From Sediminibacterium sp. (GTDB lineage Bacteria > Bacteroidota > Bacteroidia > Chitinophagales > Chitinophagaceae), in the NCBI RefSeq assembly GCF_030695065.1, contig NZ_JAUYTR010000023.1, positions 186,001 through 250,000 of the forward strand: a stretch of 64,000 nucleotides of DNA, written 5' to 3'. The notes beneath the pieces are model-generated. The model saw nothing but the letters and a program-made list of their open reading frames with translations, had not been told where the DNA came from and made no database searches. Position 1 is the first letter of the stretch; every line of letters begins with the position of its first letter. The position numbers and the translations under genes were made by a program. Positions 53,095 through 62,297 of the stretch are shown here, in pieces.

Positions 53095-54519
53095 GTGAGA
53101 AAACAACGTAAAACAGTTGTACTAGAGAAAGTACTGGTACAGGATTATGCTGCCGAAGGAAAGTCTTTGGCAAGAGTAGATGGCAAAGTAGTTTTTATTG
53201 AGGGGGCAGTACCCGGCGATGTGGTGGATGTACAATTGTCTAAAAACAAAGCCGATTGGGCCGAAGGCCATACTGTTCATATTCATAGCTTGTCTTCGGA
53301 TAGGGTTACCCCTTTTTGCGAACATTTTGGCGTTTGTGGTGGCTGCCAGTGGCAAATGCTGCCTTACGAAAAGCAATTATTCTACAAACAGAAACAAATT
53401 ACCGACAACCTAACCCGCATTGCAAAAATTAGTCTCCCCGAAATAGCTCCCATTATAGGAGCCGATTTTACTCGTGGATATAGAAATAAAATGGAATATA
53501 CTTTTGCTACCCGCAAATACATTCCAACAGAAGAATTTAGAAGAATGAAAGCAGAAGGGGTCGATTTTAATAACCAACCTGGCGCTGCAGGCTTTCATGT
53601 GCGTGGCTTTTTTGACAAAGTAGTAGAAATAGATACTTGTCACTTACAAGAAGAGCCTACCAACTTAATTAGAAAAGCAGTAGCAGCTTATGTTCTAGCG
53701 AATCAGTTGCCTTTCTATAATATTAAAAGCCATGAGGGGTGGATTAGAAACCTCCTTGTAAGAAGCAGTACTACCGGAGAATTAATGGTGAATATGGTTA
53801 TAGCTTATGAAGAGAAGGAGCATAGAATTGCGCTTTTAGATCAGTTATTAAAGTCCTTCCCACAAATAACTACCTTATTGTATACCATTAATGGCAAAAG
53901 AAACGATAGCCTTCACGATCAGGAACCCATTATTTATTATGGCAAAGGATATATCATTGAGAAATTAGAAGAACTTTCATTTAAGATAAGCCCTAAGTCG
54001 TTTTTTCAAACCAATACTAAGCAGGCAGAGAAATTATATGCAGTAACCAGAGAATTTGCTGAACTAGATGGCAGCCAACTTGTTTATGATTTGTATTGTG
54101 GAACAGGTAGTATTGGATTATTTGTAAGCAAATTGGCCAAAAAGCTGATTGGGGTTGAAATGGTAGCCGATGCAATTGAAGATGCCAAAGAAAATGCAGC
54201 TATTAATGGGGTAAGCCATGCTACATTTTTTGCTGGAGACGTTATTGATATTTGCAATGATGCATTTTTTGAGGAACATGGCAAAGCAGATGTAGTAATA
54301 ACTGACCCCCCAAGAGCTGGGATGCACGAGAAATTGGTAAAAAAATTGTTGGAAATAGCAGCGCCTACGGTAGTGTATGTAAGCTGTAATCCGGCAACAC
54401 AAGCCAGAGACTTGGCATTGCTAAGCGAAAAATACCAAGTAACCAAAATACAGCCAGTTGATATGTTTCCGCATACCTTGCATATTGAGAATGTTGTACA
54501 ACTGAAATTGATTAATTAA
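53095..54519 (+). CDS. rlmD: 23S rRNA (uracil-C5)-methyltransferase RlmD family
   Basis: A SAM-dependent methyltransferase of 474 residues that modifies U1939 (E. coli numbering) or a similar uridine. A TRAM domain (about 5-65) is followed by an iron-sulfur-type cysteine cluster (CEHFGVCGGC), and the Rossmann core with VYDLYCGTGSIGLFV. The catalytic block is DPPRAGMHEKL and VYVSCNPATQARDL, where the Cys is the nucleophile. The start is GTG 53095, in line with homologues that begin a few residues before VVLEKV. It is the head of a co-oriented run with the rhomboids, EEP proteins and cysS. RlmCD or another paralogue is possible. Confidence 0.9.
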   Translation: MRKQRKTVVLEKVLVQDYAAEGKSLARVDGKVVFIEGAVPGDVVDVQLSKNKADWAEGHTVHIHSLSSDRVTPFCEHFGVCGGCQWQMLPYEKQLFYKQKQITDNLTRIAKISLPEIAPIIGADFTRGYRNKMEYTFATRKYIPTEEFRRMKAEGVDFNNQPGAAGFHVRGFFDKVVEIDTCHLQEEPTNLIRKAVAAYVLANQLPFYNIKSHEGWIRNLLVRSSTTGELMVNMVIAYEEKEHRIALLDQLLKSFPQITTLLYTINGKRNDSLHDQEPIIYYGKGYIIEKLEELSFKISPKSFFQTNTKQAEKLYAVTREFAELDGSQLVYDLYCGTGSIGLFVSKLAKKLIGVEMVADAIEDAKENAAINGVSHATFFAGDVIDICNDAFFEEHGKADVVITDPPRAGMHEKLVKKLLEIAAPTVVYVSCNPATQARDLALLSEKYQVTKIQPVDMFPHTLHIENVVQLKLIN

Positions 54520-54521
54520 TT

Positions 54522-55364
54522 ATGACTGAGTTTCGCCCAAGTAGATTTGAGATATTACCTACCATCGTAAAAAACTTATTGATCATCAATGGGCTTTTTT
54601 TTCTGGCACAAAATATCATTTCAGGCCCTAATGGATTCTTGAATATGGAAAATATTTTTGCCTTACACGGATGGCAAAGTAGTTTATTCCAGCCATGGCA
54701 GTTGATAACGCATATGTTTATGCACGGAGACTTTGGCCATATTTTAGGTAATATGTTTGCGTTGTGGATGTTTGGATCGGTTTTAGAAAACTTATGGGGT
54801 TCAAAAAAGTTTTTAACTTTTTACTTGATTTGTGGGCTAGGTGCAGCTTTAATTCACTTGTTGTTTTTGAGTTATGAGTTTGTTCCGTTGATGAATGACT
54901 ACAAAGTCATTTTTAACTTACATGAAGATGGTGGCGCTTCTTTAAATAATGCCATGATTCGCTTCATTGATACTTATAATATCCGATTCGAAAATCACAG
55001 TGAAATTATTAACAGTTTAAGGTTAAACCCAGATAATACCCTTGCCAGTGCCCAAATGTTTGAAGCATTAACCAACTTTTATGATAAAAACATAAATACC
55101 GCCACATTAGGGGCCAGTGGGGCAGTATTTGGCATTTTAGCAGCGTTTATTTATTTATTCCCCAATACCTATATCTATATCTATTTTCTATTCCCAATAA
55201 AAGCAAAATGGATTGGGTTGCTCTACTTTTCTTATGAGTTCTTCTTTGCACTTAAAAACTCAGCAGGAGACAATGTAGCCAGATGGGCACATATAGGTGG
55301 AGCAATCGTAGGATTACTAATTGTTATTACTTGGAACAAAACCCGTAAAAAAACGTTCTATTAG
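54522..55364 (+). CDS. rhomboid family intramembrane serine protease
   Basis: A 280-residue rhomboid with six main hydrophobic segments. The catalytic dyad is Ser 199 (GASGAVFGI) and His 257 (RWAHIGGAI); the supporting region HMFMHGDFGHILGNMFALW is typical of the loop 1-TM2 region. An unusual soluble insert of about 75 residues (about 115-190, rich in Asn, Asp and Glu) lies before the Ser helix. It starts 2 bp after the rlmD stop. Its substrate is unknown; it probably cleaves a membrane protein within the inner membrane. Confidence 0.92.
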   Translation: MTEFRPSRFEILPTIVKNLLIINGLFFLAQNIISGPNGFLNMENIFALHGWQSSLFQPWQLITHMFMHGDFGHILGNMFALWMFGSVLENLWGSKKFLTFYLICGLGAALIHLLFLSYEFVPLMNDYKVIFNLHEDGGASLNNAMIRFIDTYNIRFENHSEIINSLRLNPDNTLASAQMFEALTNFYDKNINTATLGASGAVFGILAAFIYLFPNTYIYIYFLFPIKAKWIGLLYFSYEFFFALKNSAGDNVARWAHIGGAIVGLLIVITWNKTRKKTFY

Positions 55365-55365
55365 T

Positions 55366-56289
55366 ATGTCACCACTAACACAAAAAAGCGCAAGAAATAT
55401 TTTACTTGGTCAAGACAATAACGCGTTGGTATTTTTATTCGCAGTGAATTCCTTGGTTTTTGTATTAATTAATTTTATCAGGATTGTTTATTTTTTATCA
55501 GACATTCCACTAGAATTTTTCAATAAACAAATATTAGATTGGTTTACTTTATCGCCCGTACCTGAAGTGTTTTTTGCAAGACCTTGGACCATTTTTACTG
55601 CTATGTTTACCCATTTAAGTATATGGCAGTTAATTAGCACTTTATTGTGGTTATGGGCTTTTGGATACATATTGCAAGATTTAGCTGGCAATAGCAAACT
55701 ATTGCCCATCTACTTATATGGTGGATTTGTTGGCGCAGTAGTTTTTTTGTTAAGCAACAACTTATTCCCCGTTCTAGAAAGAAATATTTTGACTACTCCA
55801 GCCATGATGGGTGGTGGTGCAGCTGTAATGGCTGTTGCGTTGGCTACAACTACGTTGGCACCAGATTATAGATTATTCCCCTTAATTAATGGAGGAATTC
55901 CGCTTTGGGTACTTACATTGGTTTTTGTAGCCATTGATTTTGCCACATTATCTGGAGGCAATGCTGGTACTGGTGCGGCTCATTTAGCAGGTGGTGCAGT
56001 TGGTTTCTTTTTTGTGAAGCAATTACAAAAAGGGAAAGATTGGAGTGCTTGGATGAATGCGCTGGTAGATTGGATAGACAACCTTTTTAATCCAGAAAAG
56101 AAAAAAGAACAACAGAAACAAAGTGAAAAACACTTCTATAGAGCTAATAGAAAGCCATATGAAAAAATTGCCAATATTACTCAGCAGAAGTTAGATGATA
56201 TCTTAGATAAAATAAATCAACATGGTTATGCGTTTTTAACAGACGAGGAGAAGGCTTTTCTAAAAAGGGCCAGCGACGAAGAACTGTAA
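55366..56289 (+). CDS. rhomboid-like protein lacking the catalytic Ser, with DUF6576-like tail
   Basis: A 307-residue rhomboid-fold protein from ATG 55366 (MSPLTQKSARNILLG). The usual GxSG is replaced by MGGGAAVMAV, so the nucleophile Ser is missing, while the His region AAHLAGGAVGF remains. The C-terminal soluble tail (KPYEKIANITQQKLDDILDK, then FLTDEEKAFLKRAS) matches the DUF6576 type found after many Bacteroidota rhomboids. It is probably a pseudoprotease that might regulate its active neighbour. Its ATG is 1 bp after the stop of the active copy, and its last base overlaps the next gene's ATG. Confidence 0.82.
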   Translation: MSPLTQKSARNILLGQDNNALVFLFAVNSLVFVLINFIRIVYFLSDIPLEFFNKQILDWFTLSPVPEVFFARPWTIFTAMFTHLSIWQLISTLLWLWAFGYILQDLAGNSKLLPIYLYGGFVGAVVFLLSNNLFPVLERNILTTPAMMGGGAAVMAVALATTTLAPDYRLFPLINGGIPLWVLTLVFVAIDFATLSGGNAGTGAAHLAGGAVGFFFVKQLQKGKDWSAWMNALVDWIDNLFNPEKKKEQQKQSEKHFYRANRKPYEKIANITQQKLDDILDKINQHGYAFLTDEEKAFLKRASDEEL

Positions 56290-57410
56290 TGATATCAAAA
56301 CAAACTTTTTATACATTTATCAAGAGCAGCATTGCTGCAATAGGTTTCCCATTAATATTGATTTATTGGATTGGTTCATTTAGTGGATGGATGAACCCGC
56401 ATATTTTTACAGGAATTACTTTTTTAGCCATTGGTTTTCCAATCCTTTTCTTAGCTAGCTTTTTGTGGTGCTGTATTATTGTACTGCTATTTCAGAAAAA
56501 ATCATGGTTGGTCTTTTTATTGTTACTACCAGGTAGCTTTAATTTATTTAACACTTATTCAATCCGTTTTGAACAGGCTTTTAATCCTATCAAAAACCCA
56601 CAATCGGTTAGGGTATTAACTTGGAATGTAAATGAATTTCTTTATAGTAGGCCAGAGATTGAATCTTGGAAATATGATCAAGGTAAAATGCTCAACTTTA
56701 TTAAAGAAGTAAACCCAGATATACTTTGCTTTCAAGATTTCATAGTTGCACCAGGTTGGGCTGAACGTGATATTCCAGGATTTATACGAGACAGTTTAGG
56801 ATTTCCGTATCATTTTTTTAGTATGGACGACATAGCATATGGAACAATTATTTTTTCTAAATTTCCCATTAAAAATAGTGGGCGAATAGTTTATACACAG
56901 GCATCGCACCCGGAAAGCATTGCATATGCCGATTTAGAAATAGCAAACAAAACCGTTCGCCTATTTAATACCCATTTCAGGTCTATGTTTTTACACTATA
57001 ATAAATTATCAGGTGGTGTGCTAGGAAACTTAAAATATGTAAAAGAAGACACCAATTTTTTATTTAATAGCAATCGCTTAGAAAGATTAGAATATTATGA
57101 TCGGATACATACAGATCAAGCTGAACAAGTAGTTGGTGCATTTGAAGACACAAAAATACCTTTTATTTTTTGTGCCGATTTAAATGCAGTACCCAGTAGT
57201 TACGTATACCAGTTATTAAGACAAAACACTTTGGATACCTATTTAGAAAAGGGTGCAGGTTTAAGGGGTACTTATAAAAAAGGTAGCTATTTTGCAAGGA
57301 TTGATTTAATATTAACTTCAACCGATTTAAGAACCTTGCAGTATTACTCACCCAAGCTGAATTTATCAGACCATTACCCTGTGATTGCAGACATCCAACT
57401 TGCCAATTAA
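56289..57410 (+). CDS. membrane-anchored EEP family protein, copy 1
   Basis: A 373-residue endonuclease/exonuclease/phosphatase-fold protein with about three N-terminal transmembrane helices (residues about 10-95) and an extracytoplasmic or cytoplasmic catalytic domain after them. The metal-phosphoesterase motifs are VLTWNVNEF, ILCFQDF, FCADLNAVPSSYVY and the final LSDHYPVIADI with the catalytic Asp-His. The substrate (DNA, phosphoinositide-like lipid or nucleotide) is not visible. It sits between the rhomboid pair and a second copy, and its start overlaps the rhomboid-like gene's last base. Confidence 0.87.
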   Translation: MISKQTFYTFIKSSIAAIGFPLILIYWIGSFSGWMNPHIFTGITFLAIGFPILFLASFLWCCIIVLLFQKKSWLVFLLLLPGSFNLFNTYSIRFEQAFNPIKNPQSVRVLTWNVNEFLYSRPEIESWKYDQGKMLNFIKEVNPDILCFQDFIVAPGWAERDIPGFIRDSLGFPYHFFSMDDIAYGTIIFSKFPIKNSGRIVYTQASHPESIAYADLEIANKTVRLFNTHFRSMFLHYNKLSGGVLGNLKYVKEDTNFLFNSNRLERLEYYDRIHTDQAEQVVGAFEDTKIPFIFCADLNAVPSSYVYQLLRQNTLDTYLEKGAGLRGTYKKGSYFARIDLILTSTDLRTLQYYSPKLNLSDHYPVIADIQLAN

Positions 57411-57429
57411 AATTTTTGTAATTTTAATT

Positions 57430-58533
57430 ATGGCAAAAGGCTGGATTAGGAAAACCACTAAGAAATTTTTCATTATTGTAAATGCAATTATTGTCTTCTT
57501 TTTTTTGATTGCTACATTATCTCCTTATGTTAATCCTAATCAAATTTGGTTGCATGGGTTATTGGCTTTAACTACACCCTATTTAATTTTAGCCCTTATC
57601 TTATTTACTTTGTTTTGGTTAATCTCGAAACCAATTTGGTCACTCATGCCAATCATTGCTTTATTAATTGGATGGCAACAAATTGCAGTAGTATTTGCTT
57701 GGACGGGTAATTCCATCTTTACAAAAAGGAAAGCAGAAAATCATTTTAGGATTGTAAACTGGAATGTGCAAAGCTTTAATGGATTATCTAAAGATGCATT
57801 AGCAAAAAAATTAGTTAGGAATGAAGTAGCATCAAGCATTTTAAAAACCTACCCAGATGTAATATGCTTGCAAGAGTTCAACAATGCTGAAGCAGAAAAT
57901 AATATCAGTTTATTCAAAAGCACCCATCGGTATTACTTTTTTTCTAAGGACCACAAAAGAAATGACGGGACTTATCAATCTGGTTGTATTATTTTCTCTA
58001 AATATCCTATCGTCGATTCTGGCAGAGTTGTATTTCCTTCTGAAGAAAGTCTTATTTATACAGACCTGTTAAAAGGAAATGACACCATTAGGGTATTTAC
58101 TACTCATTTACAGTCTTTTAAGTTTAAAAAGAAAGATTATGCTGATATTGAAAAAATAAAAGACTCCGACGAATCCTCATTTAGTGCTTCAATCAGTATT
58201 ATGCGAAAAATGAAGGCAGCTTATCAGAAAAGAGGTATTCAAGCCAATTTAGTAAGAACTGCCCTAGACAGAAGTCCATATCCAACAGTAATTACCGGAG
58301 ATTTTAATGACGTTCCCAACTCATATACCTATTTTAATATTAAGGGAGATAAAAATGATGCCTTTCTACAAAGAAGCTTTGGCCTTGGCAGAACCTTTAT
58401 TTCATTAGCACCAACCCTAAGAATTGACTATATCTTATTAGATAAACAATTTGAAGTAAAGCAATTTGATATGGTTGATGAAGCATTAAGCGACCATATC
58501 ATGTTGGTAGCTGATATTCGTTTGAAAAAATAA
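57430..58533 (+). CDS. membrane-anchored EEP family protein, copy 2
   Basis: A 367-residue protein from ATG 57430 (MAKGWIRKTTKKF), a paralogue of the preceding gene. It has three N-terminal transmembrane helices, then RIVNWNVQSF, ICLQEFNN, ITGDFNDVPNSYTY and LSDHIMLVADI. The order and spacing of motifs match copy 1, although the sequences differ widely, indicating an old tandem duplication. The gene is 19 bp downstream of copy 1. Confidence 0.87.
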   Translation: MAKGWIRKTTKKFFIIVNAIIVFFFLIATLSPYVNPNQIWLHGLLALTTPYLILALILFTLFWLISKPIWSLMPIIALLIGWQQIAVVFAWTGNSIFTKRKAENHFRIVNWNVQSFNGLSKDALAKKLVRNEVASSILKTYPDVICLQEFNNAEAENNISLFKSTHRYYFFSKDHKRNDGTYQSGCIIFSKYPIVDSGRVVFPSEESLIYTDLLKGNDTIRVFTTHLQSFKFKKKDYADIEKIKDSDESSFSASISIMRKMKAAYQKRGIQANLVRTALDRSPYPTVITGDFNDVPNSYTYFNIKGDKNDAFLQRSFGLGRTFISLAPTLRIDYILLDKQFEVKQFDMVDEALSDHIMLVADIRLKK

Positions 58534-58535
58534 AA

Positions 58536-58543
58536 TAACTTTG
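58536..58543 (+). promoter_or_regulatory. -7 box of cysS
   Basis: TAACTTTG is a perfect TAnnTTTG, 7 nt before the ATG at 58551, so the leader would be one or two nucleotides or absent. Confidence 0.5.
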
Positions 58544-58550
58544 CGGCATC

Positions 58551-60056
58551 ATGTCGCTGAAAGTATACAACTCGCTTACCCGTAAAAAAGAAGTTTTTGA
58601 ACCCATCAATCCCCCTTATGTGGGAATGTATGTTTGTGGCCCAACTGTAAGTGGAGAAAGTCATTTAGGTCATGCAAGACCTTTTATAACATTTGATGTA
58701 CTATATCGATATTTAATGTATTTGGGTTATAAAGTACGATATGTAAGAAATATTACCGATGCGGGCCATTTTGAAGAAGAGGGCAGAGCAGCTGAAGATA
58801 AAATTAGTTCTAAGGCAGTTCTTGAAAAATTAGAACCAATGGAATTGGTACAAAAATATACCAATATGTACCATTGGGCTATGAACCAGTTTAACAACCT
58901 GCCACCAAGTATAGAGCCTACTGCAACAGGACATATTGTAGAGCAGATTGAAATGATTAAAAAAATCATTGAAGATGGCTATGCGTATGAATCAAATGGT
59001 TCTGTATATTTTGATGTAGAGAAATACAATATCGATTTTAGTGCTAAAGGACAACCTTATGGAATTCTAAGTGGACGAATTTTAGATGATCAAATAGAAA
59101 GTACAAGAGAATTAGACAACCAAGAGGAAAAGCGGAATAAAAGTGATTTTGCTCTTTGGAAAAATGCACCACCCGAACATATCATGCGTTGGCAGAGTCC
59201 TTGGGGTGAGGGCTTCCCTGGATGGCATATTGAGTGTTCTGCAATGAGTACAAAATACCTAGGAAAAGAATTTGATATTCATGGAGGTGGGATGGATTTA
59301 CAATTTCCACATCATGAGTGTGAAATTGCCCAAAGTACGGTTTGCAATCATCAAATGCCTGCAAGGTATTGGCTCCACAACAATATGATTACCATTAATG
59401 GTAAGAAAATGGGAAAGAGCTATAACAATGTGATTAAGCTTAGCGAATTGTTTGCAGGAACGCATCCAATATTAGAGCAGTCTTATGCGCCTTCTACTGT
59501 TCGCTTTTTTATTTTACAATCTCAATATAGAAGCACATTAGACTTTAGTAATGAAGCTTTACAAGCAAGTGAAAAGGCTTTAAGAAGATTAATGGATGCT
59601 TATGAGTGGTTGATGAGCTTTGACTACACTACAAATCAAACTGCCGATGACCTTACACTCAATCAAAAAGTAATAAAGTTGGTTACAGAGTTTGATGAGT
59701 TCATGAACGACGATATTAATACTGCAAAAGTAATTGCCAATATGTTTGAATTGGTTCCGGTAATCAATTCGTTAAAAGACAAACATATTAGTGCAAATGC
59801 TTTAGATAGCAATACCATTGCCTTGATGAAAAAACAGCTTTCTGCATTTATAGTAAATATTTTTGGCCTACAAAGCAGCAAAGCCGATAACAATAATAAG
59901 CTGGAAGGTGTTTTACAATTGTTAATCAATATTCGCAAAGAAGCAAAGCAAAGAAAAGACTTTGTTACATCCGATAAAATCAGAAATGAATTAAGCGCTT
60001 TGGGCGTTCAATTAAAAGATGAAAAAGATGGAGGAATGAGTTATACCATCCAGTAG
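58551..60056 (+). CDS. cysS: cysteine-tRNA ligase
   Basis: Charges tRNA-Cys. The 501-residue class I synthetase has the zinc-site Cys in YVCGPTVSG, the HIGH variant HLGH (GESHLGHARPF), the ECSAMS and HHECEIAQ segments that complete the zinc site, and KMSKS as KMGKS (GKKMGKSYNNV). The C-terminal RQDF-like region KEAKQRKDFVTSDKIRNEL is typical. Length fits. Its stop lies 1 bp from the stop of the convergent penicillin-acylase gene, without a terminator. Confidence 0.97.
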   Translation: MSLKVYNSLTRKKEVFEPINPPYVGMYVCGPTVSGESHLGHARPFITFDVLYRYLMYLGYKVRYVRNITDAGHFEEEGRAAEDKISSKAVLEKLEPMELVQKYTNMYHWAMNQFNNLPPSIEPTATGHIVEQIEMIKKIIEDGYAYESNGSVYFDVEKYNIDFSAKGQPYGILSGRILDDQIESTRELDNQEEKRNKSDFALWKNAPPEHIMRWQSPWGEGFPGWHIECSAMSTKYLGKEFDIHGGGMDLQFPHHECEIAQSTVCNHQMPARYWLHNNMITINGKKMGKSYNNVIKLSELFAGTHPILEQSYAPSTVRFFILQSQYRSTLDFSNEALQASEKALRRLMDAYEWLMSFDYTTNQTADDLTLNQKVIKLVTEFDEFMNDDINTAKVIANMFELVPVINSLKDKHISANALDSNTIALMKKQLSAFIVNIFGLQSSKADNNNKLEGVLQLLINIRKEAKQRKDFVTSDKIRNELSALGVQLKDEKDGGMSYTIQ

Positions 60057-60057
60057 A

Positions 60058-62247
60058 TTATTCTCCTGGATGATATTCCTTTTCCTTGTTTTTAAATACA
60101 TCTTCCTTATAAAAAAACACGTCCTTAAACTTGCCATAAACAAACCCTTCAGATTGATCTTTAAAATGGGGAGATAATGGATTATTGCTATGTCCACCCG
60201 TAACAATCGTTTTGGCTTTAACCCGTTTACCAAATTCAACTGCAGCAATAAAACTATTTCCAGAAAAACCATACCTGCCTTTTGAACTATACATAGACCT
60301 ACTTTCAAATGCCGGCAATGAACCCCATCTAGATGAACTTAAAGGAACTGCTAAACTTGCCTTATTGTCGTCATATACTTCAGCAAATTTTCCGGTTAAT
60401 CGTTGGTAACGATTGATAGAACCCCATCTTACTTGCCAGCGACCGTATTTTGCACTTAATTCATTCAATACTTCATTTAGCTGCTCTAACATTTTTTTAC
60501 CGCTAACTCCATTAGCTATTGCATTAAATCGACCAATCCATTCTGTGTTTTCTTCTTGCGTTCTAGCGCGAGGCCAAAGTGCATTTATTTTGGTAGCCCA
60601 ATCAATTGCTAATGTAGTAGCTACTGAACTAGTATCGGTAATTTTGTTCCAAGCTCTAAGTGTTTCAATTGCAGGTCTAATTTTATTTTTTAATGAGTCT
60701 GTATTGCTGGTTGCATCAAAGGCCTTGAATAAAGGAGGCAATAAAATATCAAATGCAGATAAATAACGATCGTATCCAATTTCAATTAATTCTTCCAACG
60801 TAATGCTGTCTCTATTGTTTAACAAACGCATTGCATTTATTCCTCTGGCATTTTGTCCATCGGGAGCCATATAATAAGGATAATTGTTTTTATTGGGACT
60901 GCTTTCTCCTGCTAAAGTAAATGGAGTAGCATTGCAGTTTTGCATCCATCCACTAGCTGGATTAATTAAATGAACAGTTTCTTCTAATGGATGCACACCT
61001 TGCCACTCTGTTGCAGCAATAGAGCCATCCACAGGTAAGCTAAAATTGAAGCCAGGATTTCTTTTTGGTACAAAGTTCCCATGCCAATAGGCAATATTTC
61101 CTTGATCGTCTGCATACACTGTGTTATTGGTAGTATTAGACAAACCTTTCATAGCAGTAGTGTACTCTTCTAAATTTTGGGCCTTGGTTGTTTTCCAACT
61201 TTGTACTAAGGCTTTCATAGATCTATTGTACTCTTTTAAAGCCAACCACTTACCATTTCTTTTAGCTACTACAGGTCCATGATGGGTATAGAATGCTGTA
61301 AATGTTTTAGCCTGCCTTTCGCCGTTAACCGTGTAGTAAATAGTAATTGGTTTAGACTTTACTGGCATAAATTTTTTATCGTATTCATACACCCAGCCTT
61401 TATTGGTTTTAGTAATTTTTTCTTCATACAAATCGGCCACGTCGGTATATCCAGAAGTATGCATCCAACCAACATGTTCATTAAAACCTTGGTAAATAAA
61501 AAATTGACCCCAAGTGGCAGCCCCATAAGCATTCAACCCTTCTTCGCTCACCATTTGCGCTTCTGATCTAAAATAGAAAGGCACGTGTGGATTAATGTAC
61601 AACATTGCATTACCTGAAGCTGATCGCTTAGGTGCAATCGCAAATCCATTTGATCCTCTTTCTTCAATCTCTTTTATTTGGTAGTAGGCTGTTGAATTTG
61701 TTTCAGGACCATTTTCATAAAACTGCTTAATTTCTTCTACCGATGCGCCACCAGTACTTGTTGCAGAAACACTACCGTCTGTATACATTAAATGAAACCA
61801 AGGTTCAAATTTTTTTAAAACAACGGGTCTTACTTCTGGATGTTTATACAAGAAATAATTAATTCCATCAGCATGTGCATTCAACAATTTCTTCAACCAT
61901 AATGGACTTTGTAAATAGTCTTTTTTTGCATCGTTGCTGTCTGCAATTAAGCGCATCAACAAATCGTTATAAACCAACTTCTCTCCTTCCATCTCAGCTC
62001 TTCTACCCAACATTTCCAAATAATTACGCTCAATGCGTTCAAAATTTTCTTCGCACTGAGAATACATTAATCCAAAAACAACATCCGCATCTGTTTTACC
62101 ATAAATATGTGGAACACCATATGTATCTCTTACAATATTTACTTGTTTGGCCTGGGCTTCCCAACGTTTTACTTCAGCTATGCTAGGCGATTGAGCAAAA
62201 GCGGAGACCATCATCAAACTACAAAATGCAAAGAACCCTATTTTCAT
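60058..62247 (-). CDS. penicillin acylase family protein (Ntn hydrolase)
   Basis: A 729-residue exported amidohydrolase precursor with a signal peptide (MKIGFFAFCSLMM...FA-QSP). The family matures by self-cleavage, which exposes an N-terminal Ser; here that is likely Ser 199 in ERGSNGFAIAP. The alpha chain (about 20-180) includes VRDTYGVPHIYGKTDADVVF; the beta chain starts at the Ser and includes NTTNNTVYADDQGNIAYWHG. Members hydrolyse amides such as penicillins, homoserine lactones or cephalosporins; the substrate here is open, and quorum-signal quenching is only a possibility. The 3' end abuts cysS. Confidence 0.9.
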   Translation of the reverse strand: MKIGFFAFCSLMMVSAFAQSPSIAEVKRWEAQAKQVNIVRDTYGVPHIYGKTDADVVFGLMYSQCEENFERIERNYLEMLGRRAEMEGEKLVYNDLLMRLIADSNDAKKDYLQSPLWLKKLLNAHADGINYFLYKHPEVRPVVLKKFEPWFHLMYTDGSVSATSTGGASVEEIKQFYENGPETNSTAYYQIKEIEERGSNGFAIAPKRSASGNAMLYINPHVPFYFRSEAQMVSEEGLNAYGAATWGQFFIYQGFNEHVGWMHTSGYTDVADLYEEKITKTNKGWVYEYDKKFMPVKSKPITIYYTVNGERQAKTFTAFYTHHGPVVAKRNGKWLALKEYNRSMKALVQSWKTTKAQNLEEYTTAMKGLSNTTNNTVYADDQGNIAYWHGNFVPKRNPGFNFSLPVDGSIAATEWQGVHPLEETVHLINPASGWMQNCNATPFTLAGESSPNKNNYPYYMAPDGQNARGINAMRLLNNRDSITLEELIEIGYDRYLSAFDILLPPLFKAFDATSNTDSLKNKIRPAIETLRAWNKITDTSSVATTLAIDWATKINALWPRARTQEENTEWIGRFNAIANGVSGKKMLEQLNEVLNELSAKYGRWQVRWGSINRYQRLTGKFAEVYDDNKASLAVPLSSSRWGSLPAFESRSMYSSKGRYGFSGNSFIAAVEFGKRVKAKTIVTGGHSNNPLSPHFKDQSEGFVYGKFKDVFFYKEDVFKNKEKEYHPGE

Positions 62248-62297
62248 AAAACTTTATTTGATATTAACGATTTGTAACAATGATTCTACCAATCATA

